Positions 44,308 through 55,353 of a stretch of DNA of 64,000 nucleotides are shown one piece after another. The stretch is taken from the NCBI GenBank assembly GCA_033980235.1, contig CM067064.1:28273781-28337780 (forward strand), written 5' to 3'. The notes under the pieces were generated by a model, which did no database searches, was not told where the DNA came from, and saw only the letters and a list, made by a program, of their open reading frames with translations. How positions within the stretch are numbered: position 1 is the first letter of the stretch; each line of letters opens with the position of its first letter. The position numbers and the translations under genes were made by a program. Origin of the DNA: Diadema setosum (lineage: Eukaryota; Echinodermata; Echinoidea; Diadematoida; Diadematidae).

Positions 44308-45914
44308 CAGGTGACCATAATAATGAAGGTTTATTTATACCAAAAGCAATGAGAGTGATGGCTATTAAAGTTGAGAAAGATATTAGTAATAAATGATTAA
44401 TGTATACAATGATTCATCAGCATAGATGCTCACAGCACTGTTGCAGAGTGTAAAAGCCATTCAACAGACATTGGGAGAGCAAGTAACCTTGGTGAATACA
44501 TTTCGGATGTCTTTGCAGAACCGGATTACAAATATAGGCAAATGTATGTGTCAGGGATGACATCAAAGTCGGTCCGAAGGATGGAGTCTGAAGAATGGAG
44601 TAGGATTGCTATAGCATTTGATAAAGCCCTTTAAATATAAACCAAGACAGAATTTGTAATGATGATACAGAGAAACAATATGGTATATGATATCACTGAG
44701 AAAATGGAAAGTTGTAAGGCATGAAAGAGTTTACACTTCTATGGCTGGGAAAACTAAATGAGCCTGACAACATTTCTTTTGTTTGTTTGTTTGTTTGTTT
44801 TTTTTCAAATCGCAGATCTGGACAAAGATTGGAGCTCTGCCAGCAAAGTATACTGCCACTACGCGAGATTCACAAGATAAGGGACTAAAGTGCATCCAGT
44901 CAGGCTTGGCTACACATGTTGCAGCCATCGCTGCCTGCTCACTGCGCTGTGACCATCACCCACGAGCTTGACCCACAAACAGATTAAAAACCAATTCTGG
45001 GTCACCATTCTGCGGCCCACTGGACGAAGACAAACATTGGCAGCGGCTACGGTCAGTCGAGGGCACAGATACCCACATATCATTTTATCAAGGTCACGAC
45101 CTTCGCTCACTGATCACCGTTCACTCTCCTCAGATGGTGGTTTTGTTTATTTTGATGCAATAATAAAAGCTATAACAAAAAAAAATCTCCTCTCAACATC
45201 AGCGCTCTACTTTATTCAACCAACTTCCCAAATTGCCCATCAAACTAATTTTTAACCTAAATAAATCCTCCATAAATTATCATTCACCTTTCTGATCTTG
45301 TTTTCTTTTTGTGTTTATAGACTGTACATCTATTTCCTCTACCTATTTTTCTCCCTTCCAATTTTGCTTCTCCTTCTTCTTTTATTGTTTTTCTTGGATA
45401 TAAAAATCAAAGACTCATGGCACAGAACTAACTCACATAGGCAAAATTGCATAGAATATTCACACAGAGCAAACACGTTTAAAGTGCACCCTTGCCAGAT
45501 CAAACACATGCATACAAGGTAAAGCGACGGGGCACGGCAGGTAGCCATGAAAGCGACACCCCAAGTTGCGCCATCGTGATCAATATTCGCAGACCCAAGC
45601 GCCCGGCAAATAAATGAGGTCAAAAGGCCACGGGAGATGTGCCGATTCTCCGCAGAAAACATTCCAGCACGCCCCATTCACACTACTGCAGCAAAGAAAT
45701 ACATCCACACTCATTCTACTGCCAGTTGATAATCCCCAGGAAGTTTTCCCAGGAGCCAGCAAATGGTGCATCCTGGATTTAACAGCTGTTCATGTTGAAA
45801 TAGATAAAGCCGTACGTAATATGACGAAAATGTGTCATGATGAACATTCAGCACCTCTTGTCATTGTCCCTACATCATAATGAAAACAGCGATACAAATC
45901 AAGAATACCTATAC
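44306..45914. other. Unique non-coding DNA
   Basis: No gene recognised. Contains (TTTG)n at about 44776-44800. GC-richer complex sequence lies at 44815-45130 and 45530-45770; each has short open frames on both strands without a domain. The second contains CCAAGCGCCCGGCAAATAAATGAGG and may be regulatory. Confidence 0.4.
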
Positions 45915-46525
45915 CCCATTCACACCTGCATTGAAATTCAAATGGGTACAGAGAGCATGGAAACAGATGCGATACACTGTCACACCATCCCATGGTGTGC
46001 AAGTGTACACAAACATTGCAAGCTACAAATTAGGCTTATGGGAGCACACAAGATTTCCTCACATTCTTGTCTGGCTTCACACTTGTTTGGCTTGACACTA
46101 ACATGGTTTCAACTTTGCTGCATTATCCTCCAAATTCACAACATCCGGCTGGCTTCCACTTGTTCCAGCAAACAACGGCATCATCGACCCCAGATGCATA
46201 AAGTAATACTAAGCCACCTCCTTCAGAACAAACCAAACCCATATCACCATATTCATATCATGAGGTACTCCAACTACTACTGTAAAAGTGGAAATTTTCG
46301 CAGTGTTGAAATTTTCGCGCATTTCGCGCAACCAGAATCTAGCGCGAAAATAAAAGCACGCGAATACTTTTGCATGCCATATGTTTCAGTACTTACTGTC
46401 TTGATTCCGCGGAATTAAAAACACGCGAAACATTTCTTACCGGGCCGAGCACAAAAAATTAGTCGCGCAAAAATATCCACTTTTACAGTAGTAGTCCCAC
46501 AAATTATCTTTCAAGTGTGAATGGG
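45915..46525. mobile_element. Possible CCCATTCACAC element, with a nested MITE
   Basis: CCCATTCACACCTG at 45915 and CAAGTGTGAATGGG ending at 46525 form an inverted pair (13 of 14 positions). The interior has no transposase. A different element (46278-46490) sits inside it near the right end. No clear target-site duplication is visible, and a similar CCCATTCACACT word also occurs at about 45675, so the pairing might be accidental. Confidence 0.35.
46278..46490. mobile_element. TACTGTAAAAGTGGA MITE, copy 2 (well preserved)
   Basis: The inverted termini are exact and extend as ACTACTACTGTAAAAGTGGA (from 46273) against its complement (to 46495). Adjoining inner pairs AAATTTTCGC and GCGCAAAAATAT continue the symmetry. 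The interior includes 'cgcgcatttcgcgcaacc' and 'tgtcttgattccgcgg'. It is 213 bp and non-coding. The outer ACTAC/GTAGT may be part of the element or an accident of a TA target site. Related to 16936-17131. Confidence 0.9.
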
Positions 46526-47624
46526 TCCCCATCGACATCACAAACAGAACGGCGATAACAAGTATTGTCATGTCAGTATTGACACTCGGATGGGGAGAAA
46601 GTTTAGATTGTAAAGTGTCCCACATGAGCTTCCATGTACACATTGATCTGGTCATCAAAGAAGGAAGGTGTTCTTTATCAATCCTTCACTCCATTTTCCC
46701 ATCTTTCTCTCTCTCTATGTTTGTATAGGTGTGGGTGTGTGTATATATTCAGGGCTGCCAACAGTCGCATATATATCAGTATCAGTGAGATTCCAACAAG
46801 CAAACACAGGGATACATTGTGTGTTACAGCATCATTGCTATATGTGACAGTAATCTTTTTTTCTTTTTTTTCAAGTTAGTAAGGCTTTCATAGTCTCCTG
46901 TCAAGACTTTGAGGGAGTTTTCTGAGAGTCTCTTGCTGAACTGGGGAGAGCTGGTTATAGCCCTGTGTATGAACATGAGTGTATATGAGTGTACAATGTG
47001 AATGTACATATGTGTGTGTTTGGAATATGTGAGTGTATGACAAAGAAATGCATTGAAGTTCATATGCCAATGCACAATCTGTATCTGTGCAACTGCAATG
47101 TAAGTTCAATAGTTTCCATATCCTTAAATCAAATCTCAAGAGATACTGCTAAATGAACATTTGTCATAAAGTATGCTAGTTTGTATGCATCCATGTGTTC
47201 ATCATTGAATATTTATATTGCATGCATAAATATGTGTATAAATTATATCTTTGTGTAAATAATGTTTGTTTGCACACAAGTGTGTGTGTTAAGTGTGTGT
47301 ATGCACATACAAAGATATAGCCATACCTACCTGTACAGTAGTTCTTAGTGTAGTAGCACTGTGAAAAGTTCCTGCTATCTACTGGAGATATGAACATGTC
47401 ATCAAAAGAGTGTCTTTCTGTCAGTTTGTCTACCTTTCACCTAGTCAACCAGGTGTGTTGGTGGAAATTTGCCAAAAAGAAGAACATATCAAAGAACTTC
47501 ACTCCTTTTTTTTTTTAAACTCTCATATGGAAGAAGCTATTTCTCAAACTACACATAAAAATATTCACAAAAAAAGCATAATCTAAAAATGAAATGTGAA
47601 TGTATTTCATAAGTTGGATACTTT
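46526..47624. other. Unique non-coding DNA
   Basis: No gene recognised. TG/AT-rich sequence with scattered 'tgtgtgtat' words (46725-46745, 46970-47035, 47276-47300), and a T run at about 47505-47515. Confidence 0.5.
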
Positions 47625-48143
47625 TCAAAGTTTATTTGCCATACATTGTATTTCCCCGCTGTGATTTGACATAAAACATCTAATATGATCATTGATATCT
47701 GGCAAAATGAAAGTGTCAGAAAATAATATGGCATGCAGATTTCTCTTGATTTTATCATGATTTGCTATCAAAGCATTACCTGGGGCTACTATATTTGTAC
47801 TTGCTATGTTACAGCAAAAAGTCTGATGCATTTCCATGTGTCTCTGTGTACAATGCTCATGTTGACTCATGCTGATGGGTGTCTGTGTCTCACTTCTAAA
47901 AATCCTTTCTATCTGCAAGAATGATCTGACCTCGTCGAAGTCACCTGATCTAATGAGATAGCATGCTCGCGCAACGAGAATGTTGAGACACACGCCGGCA
48001 TAAATTGAGCCTCTTTTTTCCGCATACACGTGTGGTCGAGACATCTTGCAGGAAATATATGATTTCAATTTCTGGTACGAGTAGCTGTCGTTGCCTGATG
48101 GAAGCCCAGCCGAAATAAAGTAAAGGGGCCCGGTATATTTCAA
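47625..48143 (-). other. 172-codon open frame, unrecognised
   Basis: This is the longest open frame in the window that does not depend on a simple repeat. The translation is of normal complexity, with eight or so cysteines scattered (for example YISCKMSRPH, TFCCNIAST, IRCFMSNHSG), and no hydrophobic signal or domain I recognise. A single-exon gene, a retrocopy fragment or a chance open frame are all possible. A chance frame is the most likely, since no promoter, splice or poly-A context is evident and codon use looks AT-driven. Confidence 0.15.
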
Positions 48144-48538
48144 AGAAGAAACAGTTCTTTGATTACAGCCACTTACGTTTTTGTTTTAAATGCTTCATCA
48201 CTCTTATTCCCGTGCATATAACTGATCTTCAAACAAACTAACCCTGACAAGATTATGGATGAGATTTGCCGTACCCAAGGGCGCATATAACAATACCAAA
48301 CAGCAACAAAAGATTGATTTCCAAAACCGATTCTTCCAACCACGAGAAAAGAAAAAAAAATCATGCCAGTTGTATCCTTTTTCTATAAAGCTCTAATTTC
48401 TCAAGGCACATACTTGTAATCAATAAGGAAATCAATCAACAGCAGATCCTGTGGCTGAACGAGATGAATTTCGGAGAAATAGATACAGAGAAAGTCAAGT
48501 CGGTCGAGGGAGACAAACAGAAAGAGATAGAGATTAAA
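48144..48538. other. Unique non-coding DNA
   Basis: Nothing recognised beyond a poly-A run at about 48350-48360. Confidence 0.45.
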
Positions 48539-48619
48539 TTAACCCGTTGAGGACGAGTCCCGAGTATACTCGGGCAAAATGTGCGTTGTAGCAAAATCAA
48601 ACCGTCCTCGACGGGTTAA
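48539..48619 (+). mobile_element. TTAA foldback MITE, copy 4 (short form)
   Basis: The start TTAACCCGTTGAGGACG and the end CGTCCTCGACGGGTTAA pair almost perfectly, with TTAA at both borders. The central palindrome CCCGAGTATACTCGGG is intact at 48559-48574. Compared with copies 2 and 5 it lacks about 13 bases ('ggtgtctatggga') between the palindrome and 'aaatgtgcg', making an 81-bp variant. Confidence 0.93.
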
Positions 48620-48659
48620 CAGAAAGAGAGAGATTGAGATCTCGAGAATATATGTTCTG

Positions 48660-49060
48660 CATCTTGACTTTGACCTCTTCTTTGCGGGCAAACTTTCATG
48701 CTACATTTGAAGATCTCCACCAGCCGTGGATGCAAGCGATATGATCTCGGCCACCTCTATAATGACACAAAGGGGCTGTCAGCTCGGGCTATTATGTTCG
48801 GCATTTGAATGTCGCACTAGAGGAAGCACAGAACCGAGCAACAAAGGCAAGAGGCAAACGATGCTATACATCCACATTGAGGTGCAGGGTGGGGCGGATC
48901 GCTACGAACATCTGATCGCGGAGGGCGACACATGCATCCGCCGATTGGCGACTAGGGTTACCCCGATCCAGGTGAGAAACGGCAGTCTCTCCGGGAGTGA
49001 AGGAAGTTATGGTGACAAATGTCGACCTCCTTTTTTTTGACTTGTGAGCCGCGATCTCGT
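48660..49060. promoter_or_regulatory. GC-rich island, regulatory or exon-like
   Basis: About 400 bases of complex, GC-richer sequence. The plus frame 48726-49040 is open (104 codons) and includes YIHIEVQGGADRYEHLIAEG. A textbook splice-donor match, CAG|GTGAGA, falls at about 48970 within it. I recognise no domain, and the minus strand is open too over 70 codons. It may be an exon of an unknown gene, a non-coding RNA exon, or an enhancer. None of these can be decided from the sequence. Confidence 0.25.
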
Positions 49061-50152
49061 CTGATAGGAGCGGCACTACGTCTACCCCACAAATGTGTTA
49101 TCAGCAATAAATAGCAACCTCCGTAAATGTGTCTGAAAGGCCACTCCTTGGCGAGACAACCTCTAAACTTTTACTCCTTCACTGTTCAGTCTGCCTCTTG
49201 TCCCTTCAGACTACTACGAGTCATCATTAATTGCACTCCTGTATACTGATTACCATTTCAGTACTACCAGTACACACAGTAATTCTGAGTTTTGTACTTA
49301 GTGATCAGAGAGTGTAGAATTTGCATTTTTTTGTTTTGTTTTGTTTTGTTTTGGTTTTTTTTGGGGGGGGGACTCACAAAATTTGCAAACATAAAACCCC
49401 ACGAAAGATACTCAGCATCTATGGTAGGTATTAACATCACTTACTGTACATGCAAATGATGCTTAGATTTCAATTCTATAATCTCCCAGCTTGTGTGGTA
49501 AAATCCAACAATCCTTCGACATCTCTAACCACAAACACAGCAGCAATTTATCTTTCTTGGCTTTCTTTGTTCTGGGTAGTTGTTTCTTTTTTTCTTCTGG
49601 TGCAGAAAAAAAACCAAACAGAATTACCCTCAGCCACATTGGGTAGACCTCATCAGCAATGTAATCCCATAAAAGCTTGAATAAGCAGTCGGAATATGAG
49701 ACGTCTCTTTCTCCATCAAAAGCGATTTGTGTACGCCATTTTCTCCTCCGAAACCGGGAACTCCTCGGTGAATTCTTCAATTCAACCCTCTTACGGCCAA
49801 ATGCTCACCGATTCCAGCCACAAAGCTGTGGTCACTTTAAATGGCTCCTCAAGTATCATACCTTCCTAATGTATATTCCAGTCAGTATACTTGAACTCTC
49901 CTTTCTTTCTTTCTTTCTTTCTTTCCCTCTTATTTTTGTCAAGGTAATACACTTTTTAAAGTTGGTGGTACCTACACCAAGAGGATGGAAAGAAAGGGAA
50001 AATGTATAAAAGACAATATATTTGTTGTATCAATCTCAATCTTGTTTGTGCACAATACATGTCTCTATAAATGCATGTACATTTGTGTGAGTGCGTGTCT
50101 GTATGAGCCTAGCTCTTTCATATCCTGAATATTGGGCAAAAAAAAAAAAATC
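49061..50152. other. Unique non-coding DNA
   Basis: No gene recognised. Contains (TTTTG)n with poly-G (49328-49371), a short CTTT repeat (about 49900-49925) and a poly-A run (50138-50150). Confidence 0.5.
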
Positions 50153-50583
50153 GTATTGGCGTAACCCGCCCGACCCTAAAAAAAACCCAGACCCTGAACT
50201 TTTCCCCCAAAAAAGAAGGAAATACATCGTTTTTACTGAGAAAGGGCGCGATACGGGTTTGCGAATTATCAAAAACAACAACAACAACAACAACAACAGC
50301 TGGTGTCAGAAAATGGCCGCGAAAACGGGAACACGCATGCGGTCTCCTATGGGTTTGAGTGGGGGGCCAGGGTGTTTTTCCATGTCCAAAATATGATTCT
50401 CTTTTAATATTTATTGCTTTTAAACCAGTGATATAACAAACTTTGGATGCAACAGACCCTCTCTATCGAATGGGGTTTTGTTAAATATGAGTTTTACACG
50501 TAAAATACAGGTAGCAAAAAAAATAAAAAAATAAAAAATCTGCCTGACCGACCCTATTTGAAAATCTCATGTTACGCCAATAC
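50153..50583. mobile_element. GTATTGGCGTAAC MITE
   Basis: A 431-bp segment bounded by exact 13-bp inverted repeats, GTATTGGCGTAAC (50153-50165) and its complement (50571-50583). It is inserted between A-rich and T-rich runs, so the target duplication cannot be read. Inside each end a GACCCTA word follows in the same strand sense (CGCCCGACCCTA, 50168; GACCGACCCTAT, about 50546). The interior includes an (AAC)n run (about 50273-50297) and no reading frame of note. Confidence 0.8.
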
Positions 50584-52564
50584 AAAATTTTTTTTTTTTT
50601 TTTGCCTTGTCTAATGTCTGTATCGGTACTGAATAAAAAAAAAAAAACCCCAAAAAACCACACACACACACACACACAAGGCAAAAAACAAACAAACACA
50701 CAAGACAAAAAAGTGATTTTTTTTTTTTTAACAACTAAGCCCCTTGATATCTCTGCTTTCTCTAAAATGGTTGCATTTGTTTTGAATACCAAGAATGATT
50801 CCCACACTGCAGATAAGGTTGGATCACACACAACTTTTCAAGTAATACTCTTCATTCAGAATCATCAAAAAATAGTGTTTTATTAATGCATAAAGATACC
50901 TGGCAATGCATCTTCCTAGTGTCAAGGCCAAAAAGCTCAGGACAAATCAACAGAAATATTTGTCAGTTTACGAAATAGGAGAAGGGTACATACAGACAGA
51001 ATATGCAATCACATAGAAAGGGTTCATAACTTACGCCTACACAGATCCCACAATGAAAAAGAAAAAAAAAAGGCTCTGAAATCTGATCTATGGGGCTCTT
51101 CAAAGCTACCATACTTCCATGTTTACTCCCAAATGAATTAATGTGTCAGAGAGGAAAAAACAACAACATTAACACAAGCAATTCTCCTGTATACATCCAT
51201 AGGATGGATTTAACTTGTTCTTCCCTATAGACAAATCCCACTGGAGAAAACACAATCTCCAAAGTTAAATCTATTGGGCCCTTTAAGGCTTCCATCCACC
51301 CACTTCCATGTGGAAATAAATTGATTGAATCCAAGATTTTATGGTAGTCTGAGACTCAACCCTCTTACTATATAGACGGGAGGCTGAAGTATTTTGGTTT
51401 CCTGCCGGCTTTAATACAGGAGAAGCATTGGTTAGTGCTATCTGCGATTGCGGAATAAAATACACGTTGCAAACATTTCTGTCCCTGCTTTTCGTCAAAA
51501 ACACCTGCTATCCATCTTCATCTCACAAATCTGCACCCTTCAGCTTTGCAGGGGAGCCCGCATCCTTCACCTTTCACGGCGGGGATGAAGGTGCTCAATT
51601 TGATTTCTGGGTCAAACTTGGCATCAATACGTTGTTGCGGTAATCTTGTTGGATGTGCAACGTCAATTTGTGGTACGGGTATCTCCCCCAAAGTCCCAAC
51701 CCCGAGTCTGCATTGCGGACTAAATTTCTCATCAGTCAACCAGGCACTACGGACTGACTCTAGAGAAATTTCCAGATCTATTTTCCAAAGTGTGTGGTTC
51801 AGTGAGGTAACCTAAATGCCGGTCTGTCAGAGGATGCACGCAGCACACGATTTGCACCCTAGTCATTTCATATCCACACATTTGTCTCCTCACAGCAACC
51901 ACCAACCTCTAAGAAACAAATGTTTTTACCTACTACAGCAGAACAGTACACTTTTTGTCAAAATACATTTGAATGCAGCAAGGAGCATACACAGTTGTTG
52001 TGAAGTCATGTCAACCTATCGTTTGTCACTGCCATTCTATACCCCTGTTGAGGGAATATTCATGAGATTTACACACAGGGTTTATCGAGTCATCAGTAGA
52101 TCAATGAAGACTAGTCACGCTACAGAAAAATGTAAATGCTACACCTCAAGTTGCAGCATAAGGTGCGTCAGTCAGAATGCATGATGTGTGCTTTGATACC
52201 GGAGATCATTCCTCTGAGAATGCTGACCCGCTCTTGGCACCGATACCCGCTTTACTACGTACCCCACACATGGAGCCAGCAAATCTGGTTCTGAGCGGCA
52301 CCGGAGAGAAGATCCAGGTGGGTTAATGTATTCTGCTCACGATATCCGATAATATATGCTCGTGCGGATCGGCCACTTACGATCTCTTCCTTTACTTTCA
52401 TTGCCTTTGTGTGCGTGTGTTGTTCTTTGTTCTTTTGCCTTCCTTTACCCCCGATTCCATAACTAGATCCCAAAACAGACCCTTCTCCTACCTTCATTCT
52501 TTACCTGTAATTTCAACAGGAAGCTCTTAGCATTATGCACACTATGCAAAACACACACACAAAT
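50584..52564. other. Unique non-coding DNA
   Basis: No gene recognised. Poly-T (about 50588-50602), poly-A, (CA)n (about 50660-50680) and another poly-T (about 50718-50730) crowd the first 200 bases. The complex segment at 51530-51770 is GC-richer and open on both strands without a domain. 52190-52350 is also GC-richer. Confidence 0.45.
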
Positions 52565-52757
52565 ACCCAAATGCAAAGTTGGCAATGGATATTATTAACC
52601 TCACCGTTGGCCCATAGTGTGCGGATGACTGGGCAATCCTTTCACGCCGCCATTATCGTTAAAATGCCCTGCTCAGCTGTAAACAGGTTACCGCGACGCA
52701 AATCACGTTACGGCACAGGTCGCAGGGACTGTGTCTGTTTAACTTTTCACCCCTGAA
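52565..52757. promoter_or_regulatory. Candidate cis-regulatory element
   Basis: Complex sequence with ATGGATATTATTAACC, CGCCGCCATTATCG, CAGCTGTAAACAGG (E-box CAGCTG plus forkhead-like TAAACA) and CGACGCAAATCACG. The mixture is enhancer-like. No frame with a domain. Confidence 0.2.
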
Positions 52758-53254
52758 ATGTGTGTTCGCACTTTGTAAACACATCGCACCCTTCTGACCC
52801 TGTCATGTTAGGAATTGCTTGGCAAAACTAGGACGTGCAAGAAAAGGCTGTGTGCACAATCTAAAGTGCAAGTGTGCAGAACTACCGGTACTCTAATACT
52901 AATGTTTGTGGGCAAATAATTTTCTTCAAATTGATTATAGAATGCGATTTTACAAACTTTCAATTTGTAACCTAGTTTCCAGCTCTGATTTATGAAACCA
53001 TAGTCATGAGACCAATGGGGCTACTTTGGGATATAGTGCTATATGAATGGCAATTCGCCCTAAAACTGTTGTATAAACTCTGTGCATACTTGTACCTTAA
53101 TCTTTTTCACTTTCACTCTCCATTTTCTGATTTCTTGCTTTAATTTCACTGCTCTCCCCCCCCCCTAAAATTAGGGCAAATCATCTCTCCTAAACTCTAT
53201 TAGGAAATCTTTCTTGAACGTTTAGTTGTTTCCCCACTGACGGAAGTTTGGAAT

Positions 53255-53600
53255 TCGATGACAAGCAATCACGCAACGCAACTAAGGTCAGCTCCCAGCG
53301 GACTAATCAAGCTAATGACATTTAGCTTCATCTGTATGCGTGGAGGAAGATTAGCTGCAAATCACAGTAAACCGTTCCAGCTCATCTGGATAAATGCCCT
53401 TCAGTGATTTCTCACCTAATGGCGCCTCCCGACAACCATGGATTAGATTCCCATGAATCTAATGATCAAAGCGGATGTGTCGATAATGACGTGGATAAAC
53501 GCCCCGTAGTAAATTTTTCGCAATGCATCAAGATACGGCTGGATCACCGGAGATGCCGAATATTTTGCAGCCATGGTATTTCATTAACCAGAAGTTATCG
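53255..53600. promoter_or_regulatory. Candidate developmental enhancer with clustered homeodomain, TCF and GATA-like sites
   Basis: About 350 bases of complex sequence with an unusual density of short transcription-factor-like motifs: GACTAATCAAGCTAATGAC (53301), AAGATTAGCTGC, an inverted pair ATTAGATTC/GAATCTAAT with a 4-base spacer (53442-53463), immediately followed by ATCAAAG (TCF/LEF core, 53465-53471), CGATAA and TGACGTGG. TAATC/GATTA cores are bound by Otx-type and other homeodomain proteins; their repetition here is seen directly, but any regulatory role is inference. The overlapping 107-codon frame (53404-53727) has no domain. Confidence 0.35.
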
Positions 53601-54490
53601 GACAGTGTTGCTGGTGGTTGAATTGGCTGCTGTAACACAAATCCCTCTCTGGATGTATATGTCAAAATCCAGCACAACTTATAGTACAAGGGACTGTGTG
53701 AAGTTTGAGCTTTTTATCGCTAAATAGGAAGGGAAATATTGAGAAAATCAGTTTGAGTTTATAGTTCACTTCTTCATGGAAACAAGACAGTCAAGGCATT
53801 GGGCATGAAACAGACAAACAAAACAAAGAATCACACAAAGAAGATGACCATGTAAAACAGATTTTGGACAATAAGAGAAAGAGACAGACTGACAGACAGG
53901 CAGACATATATACAAAAATAGAAGGGAACTGATTTAGGAAACCAATGACATTTAGAAACATTGTCTGGCTGGCCAACCCTGACCTTGAGAAACTGAGTAA
54001 GAAATGCAGAAGGAAAACTTTGCAGTTACTGATTTAAAATAACTCCTGTTTCGGTATTTTTTATTCCATTCATTGCTGGGTAAGAGCACAGTGAAGACCA
54101 CATTTTAGGAGACAAAACAAGGTCATCTTTAGAAAAAAAATGACTAAGTCCATCACGCTCTCTCTGCCACCGAAGTGGAAGATGAGTCCACAGAGTGGCA
54201 ACATTAAACAGGAGGTGCAACAGAGTGCACTTAGCTTTGTAAACATGACTAAATTCCTCCACAGCATACTGACAACAGCGGAGCTCTGTCCCTTCTTATT
54301 ACAAAATCCCTGACATTCACCTTAATTCACCCTTTACCCCAAATCCACACAAAACACAAAGATATGCATCTTTGACAGATAACTCCTCCCCACCCCCCCT
54401 CCCACCTACCACCAACAGTCTGGGCGAAACCTCCACTCTCTCTGTCTGAGCTGCGAGCCGGAATGTGACCGAACTGAAACATTCATGATA
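53601..54490. other. Unique non-coding DNA
   Basis: No gene recognised. A short GACA/CAGACAGG patch lies at about 53878-53906 and a poly-C/CCACC patch at about 54388-54412. Confidence 0.5.
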
Positions 54491-54742
54491 ACTTGCCAGC
54501 AGCGCGGGGCTGCCGACATTTTGCAACACATGTACATGTATCCAGGAGTTTGACAGACCAGCAGGGAGATAAACTTAAGTTGTGAGTACGGCTGCCGACA
54601 TTTTGCACAAAGCCAACATTTTACACACGCTAACACAAAAATAAAATTTGCCAGCAGGGTTGCAACATTTTTCAAACACATGCATCAAAATCATGAGGTT
54701 CGACGGAGCAGTGGGGGGATAAACTTTGTGAGTTTGCATGCC
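54491..54742. repeat. Diverged ~156-bp tandem duplication
   Basis: Copy 1 starts ACTTGCCAGCAG (54491) and copy 2 TTTGCCAGCAGG (54647). Both pass through '-gcaacaNNtNt', 'aacacatg-a', 'aRcagNgRgggataaactt' and 'tgagtN-g-NtgccG' in order. An inner block 'ggctgccgacattttgca' also occurs twice (54509 and 54590). The duplication is old, with many substitutions and indels. Minus-strand frames with repeated 'Cys-Lys-Met/Cys' words come from it. Confidence 0.7.
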
Positions 54743-55123
54743 GGTGCCCCTCAATATGCCAAAAATCCTTCCCAATTCAAGGGGAATTTTTATACACTCT
54801 GCTGTCGGGACATGAACCGTTGTAACTGAATTTGCACGGAGCCTCCCTGCTGAATGAGGGAGGCTTGGCATCTCTGCTTTCAAAATACTCTGTCTGACAC
54901 TTTCATCCATGTAACACATTCCTGTACACTATCTCTTAATCATTTCAAAAAAGAAGAATAATTTCATTCTTCTATACTATCGGTTACAAGCCTGATCCTT
55001 GCTAGCCCTTACTTCTACCACTATCATTAAAAAAAAAAGAACTACAGATGATCGATGCTCAAATAGCAAGTGTTTATTCAATATTTAAACATTATTATAC
55101 CATCCTGAAGAATATACCTACTG
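54743..55123. other. Unique non-coding DNA
   Basis: Nothing recognised. Confidence 0.5.
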
Positions 55124-55353
55124 TATACCAATAATAAGCTATTGTTTTTGCGTGGGTTTAGTTGTCATGAATTTCGCAAATCACTGTTGGACTGTGAATT
55201 TTGCAACACACGAAAATATCTCAAACTGACAGACAATGGTGCACTTAAAGCCTCGGTGCCAAAATCTGACAAAGACAGCATCTTGCAAAAATGTCTGTGA
55301 CCTCTTCATTCGTGAAAATATCTGTACGTGAAAAATAGCAGCTTATATGGTAT
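55124..55353. mobile_element. ATAAGCT-terminal 'tttcgc' MITE, copy 3
   Basis: Left terminus TATACCAATAATAAGCTATT and right terminus complementary to GATACCATATAAGCTGCTAT. The interior has 'gaatttcgcaaatcactgttgg', 'gcctcggtgcc', 'catcttgcaaaaatgtctgtg' in separate parts. This copy shows the clearest termini of the three-member family. Confidence 0.75.

Noticed and set aside
46261..46418. Shared 'VEIFAHFAQPE' peptide at two loci (also 16913-17224)
   Set aside because: Both come from copies of the same non-coding TIR element; the frames are short, in opposite orientation relative to the window, and end inside the element.
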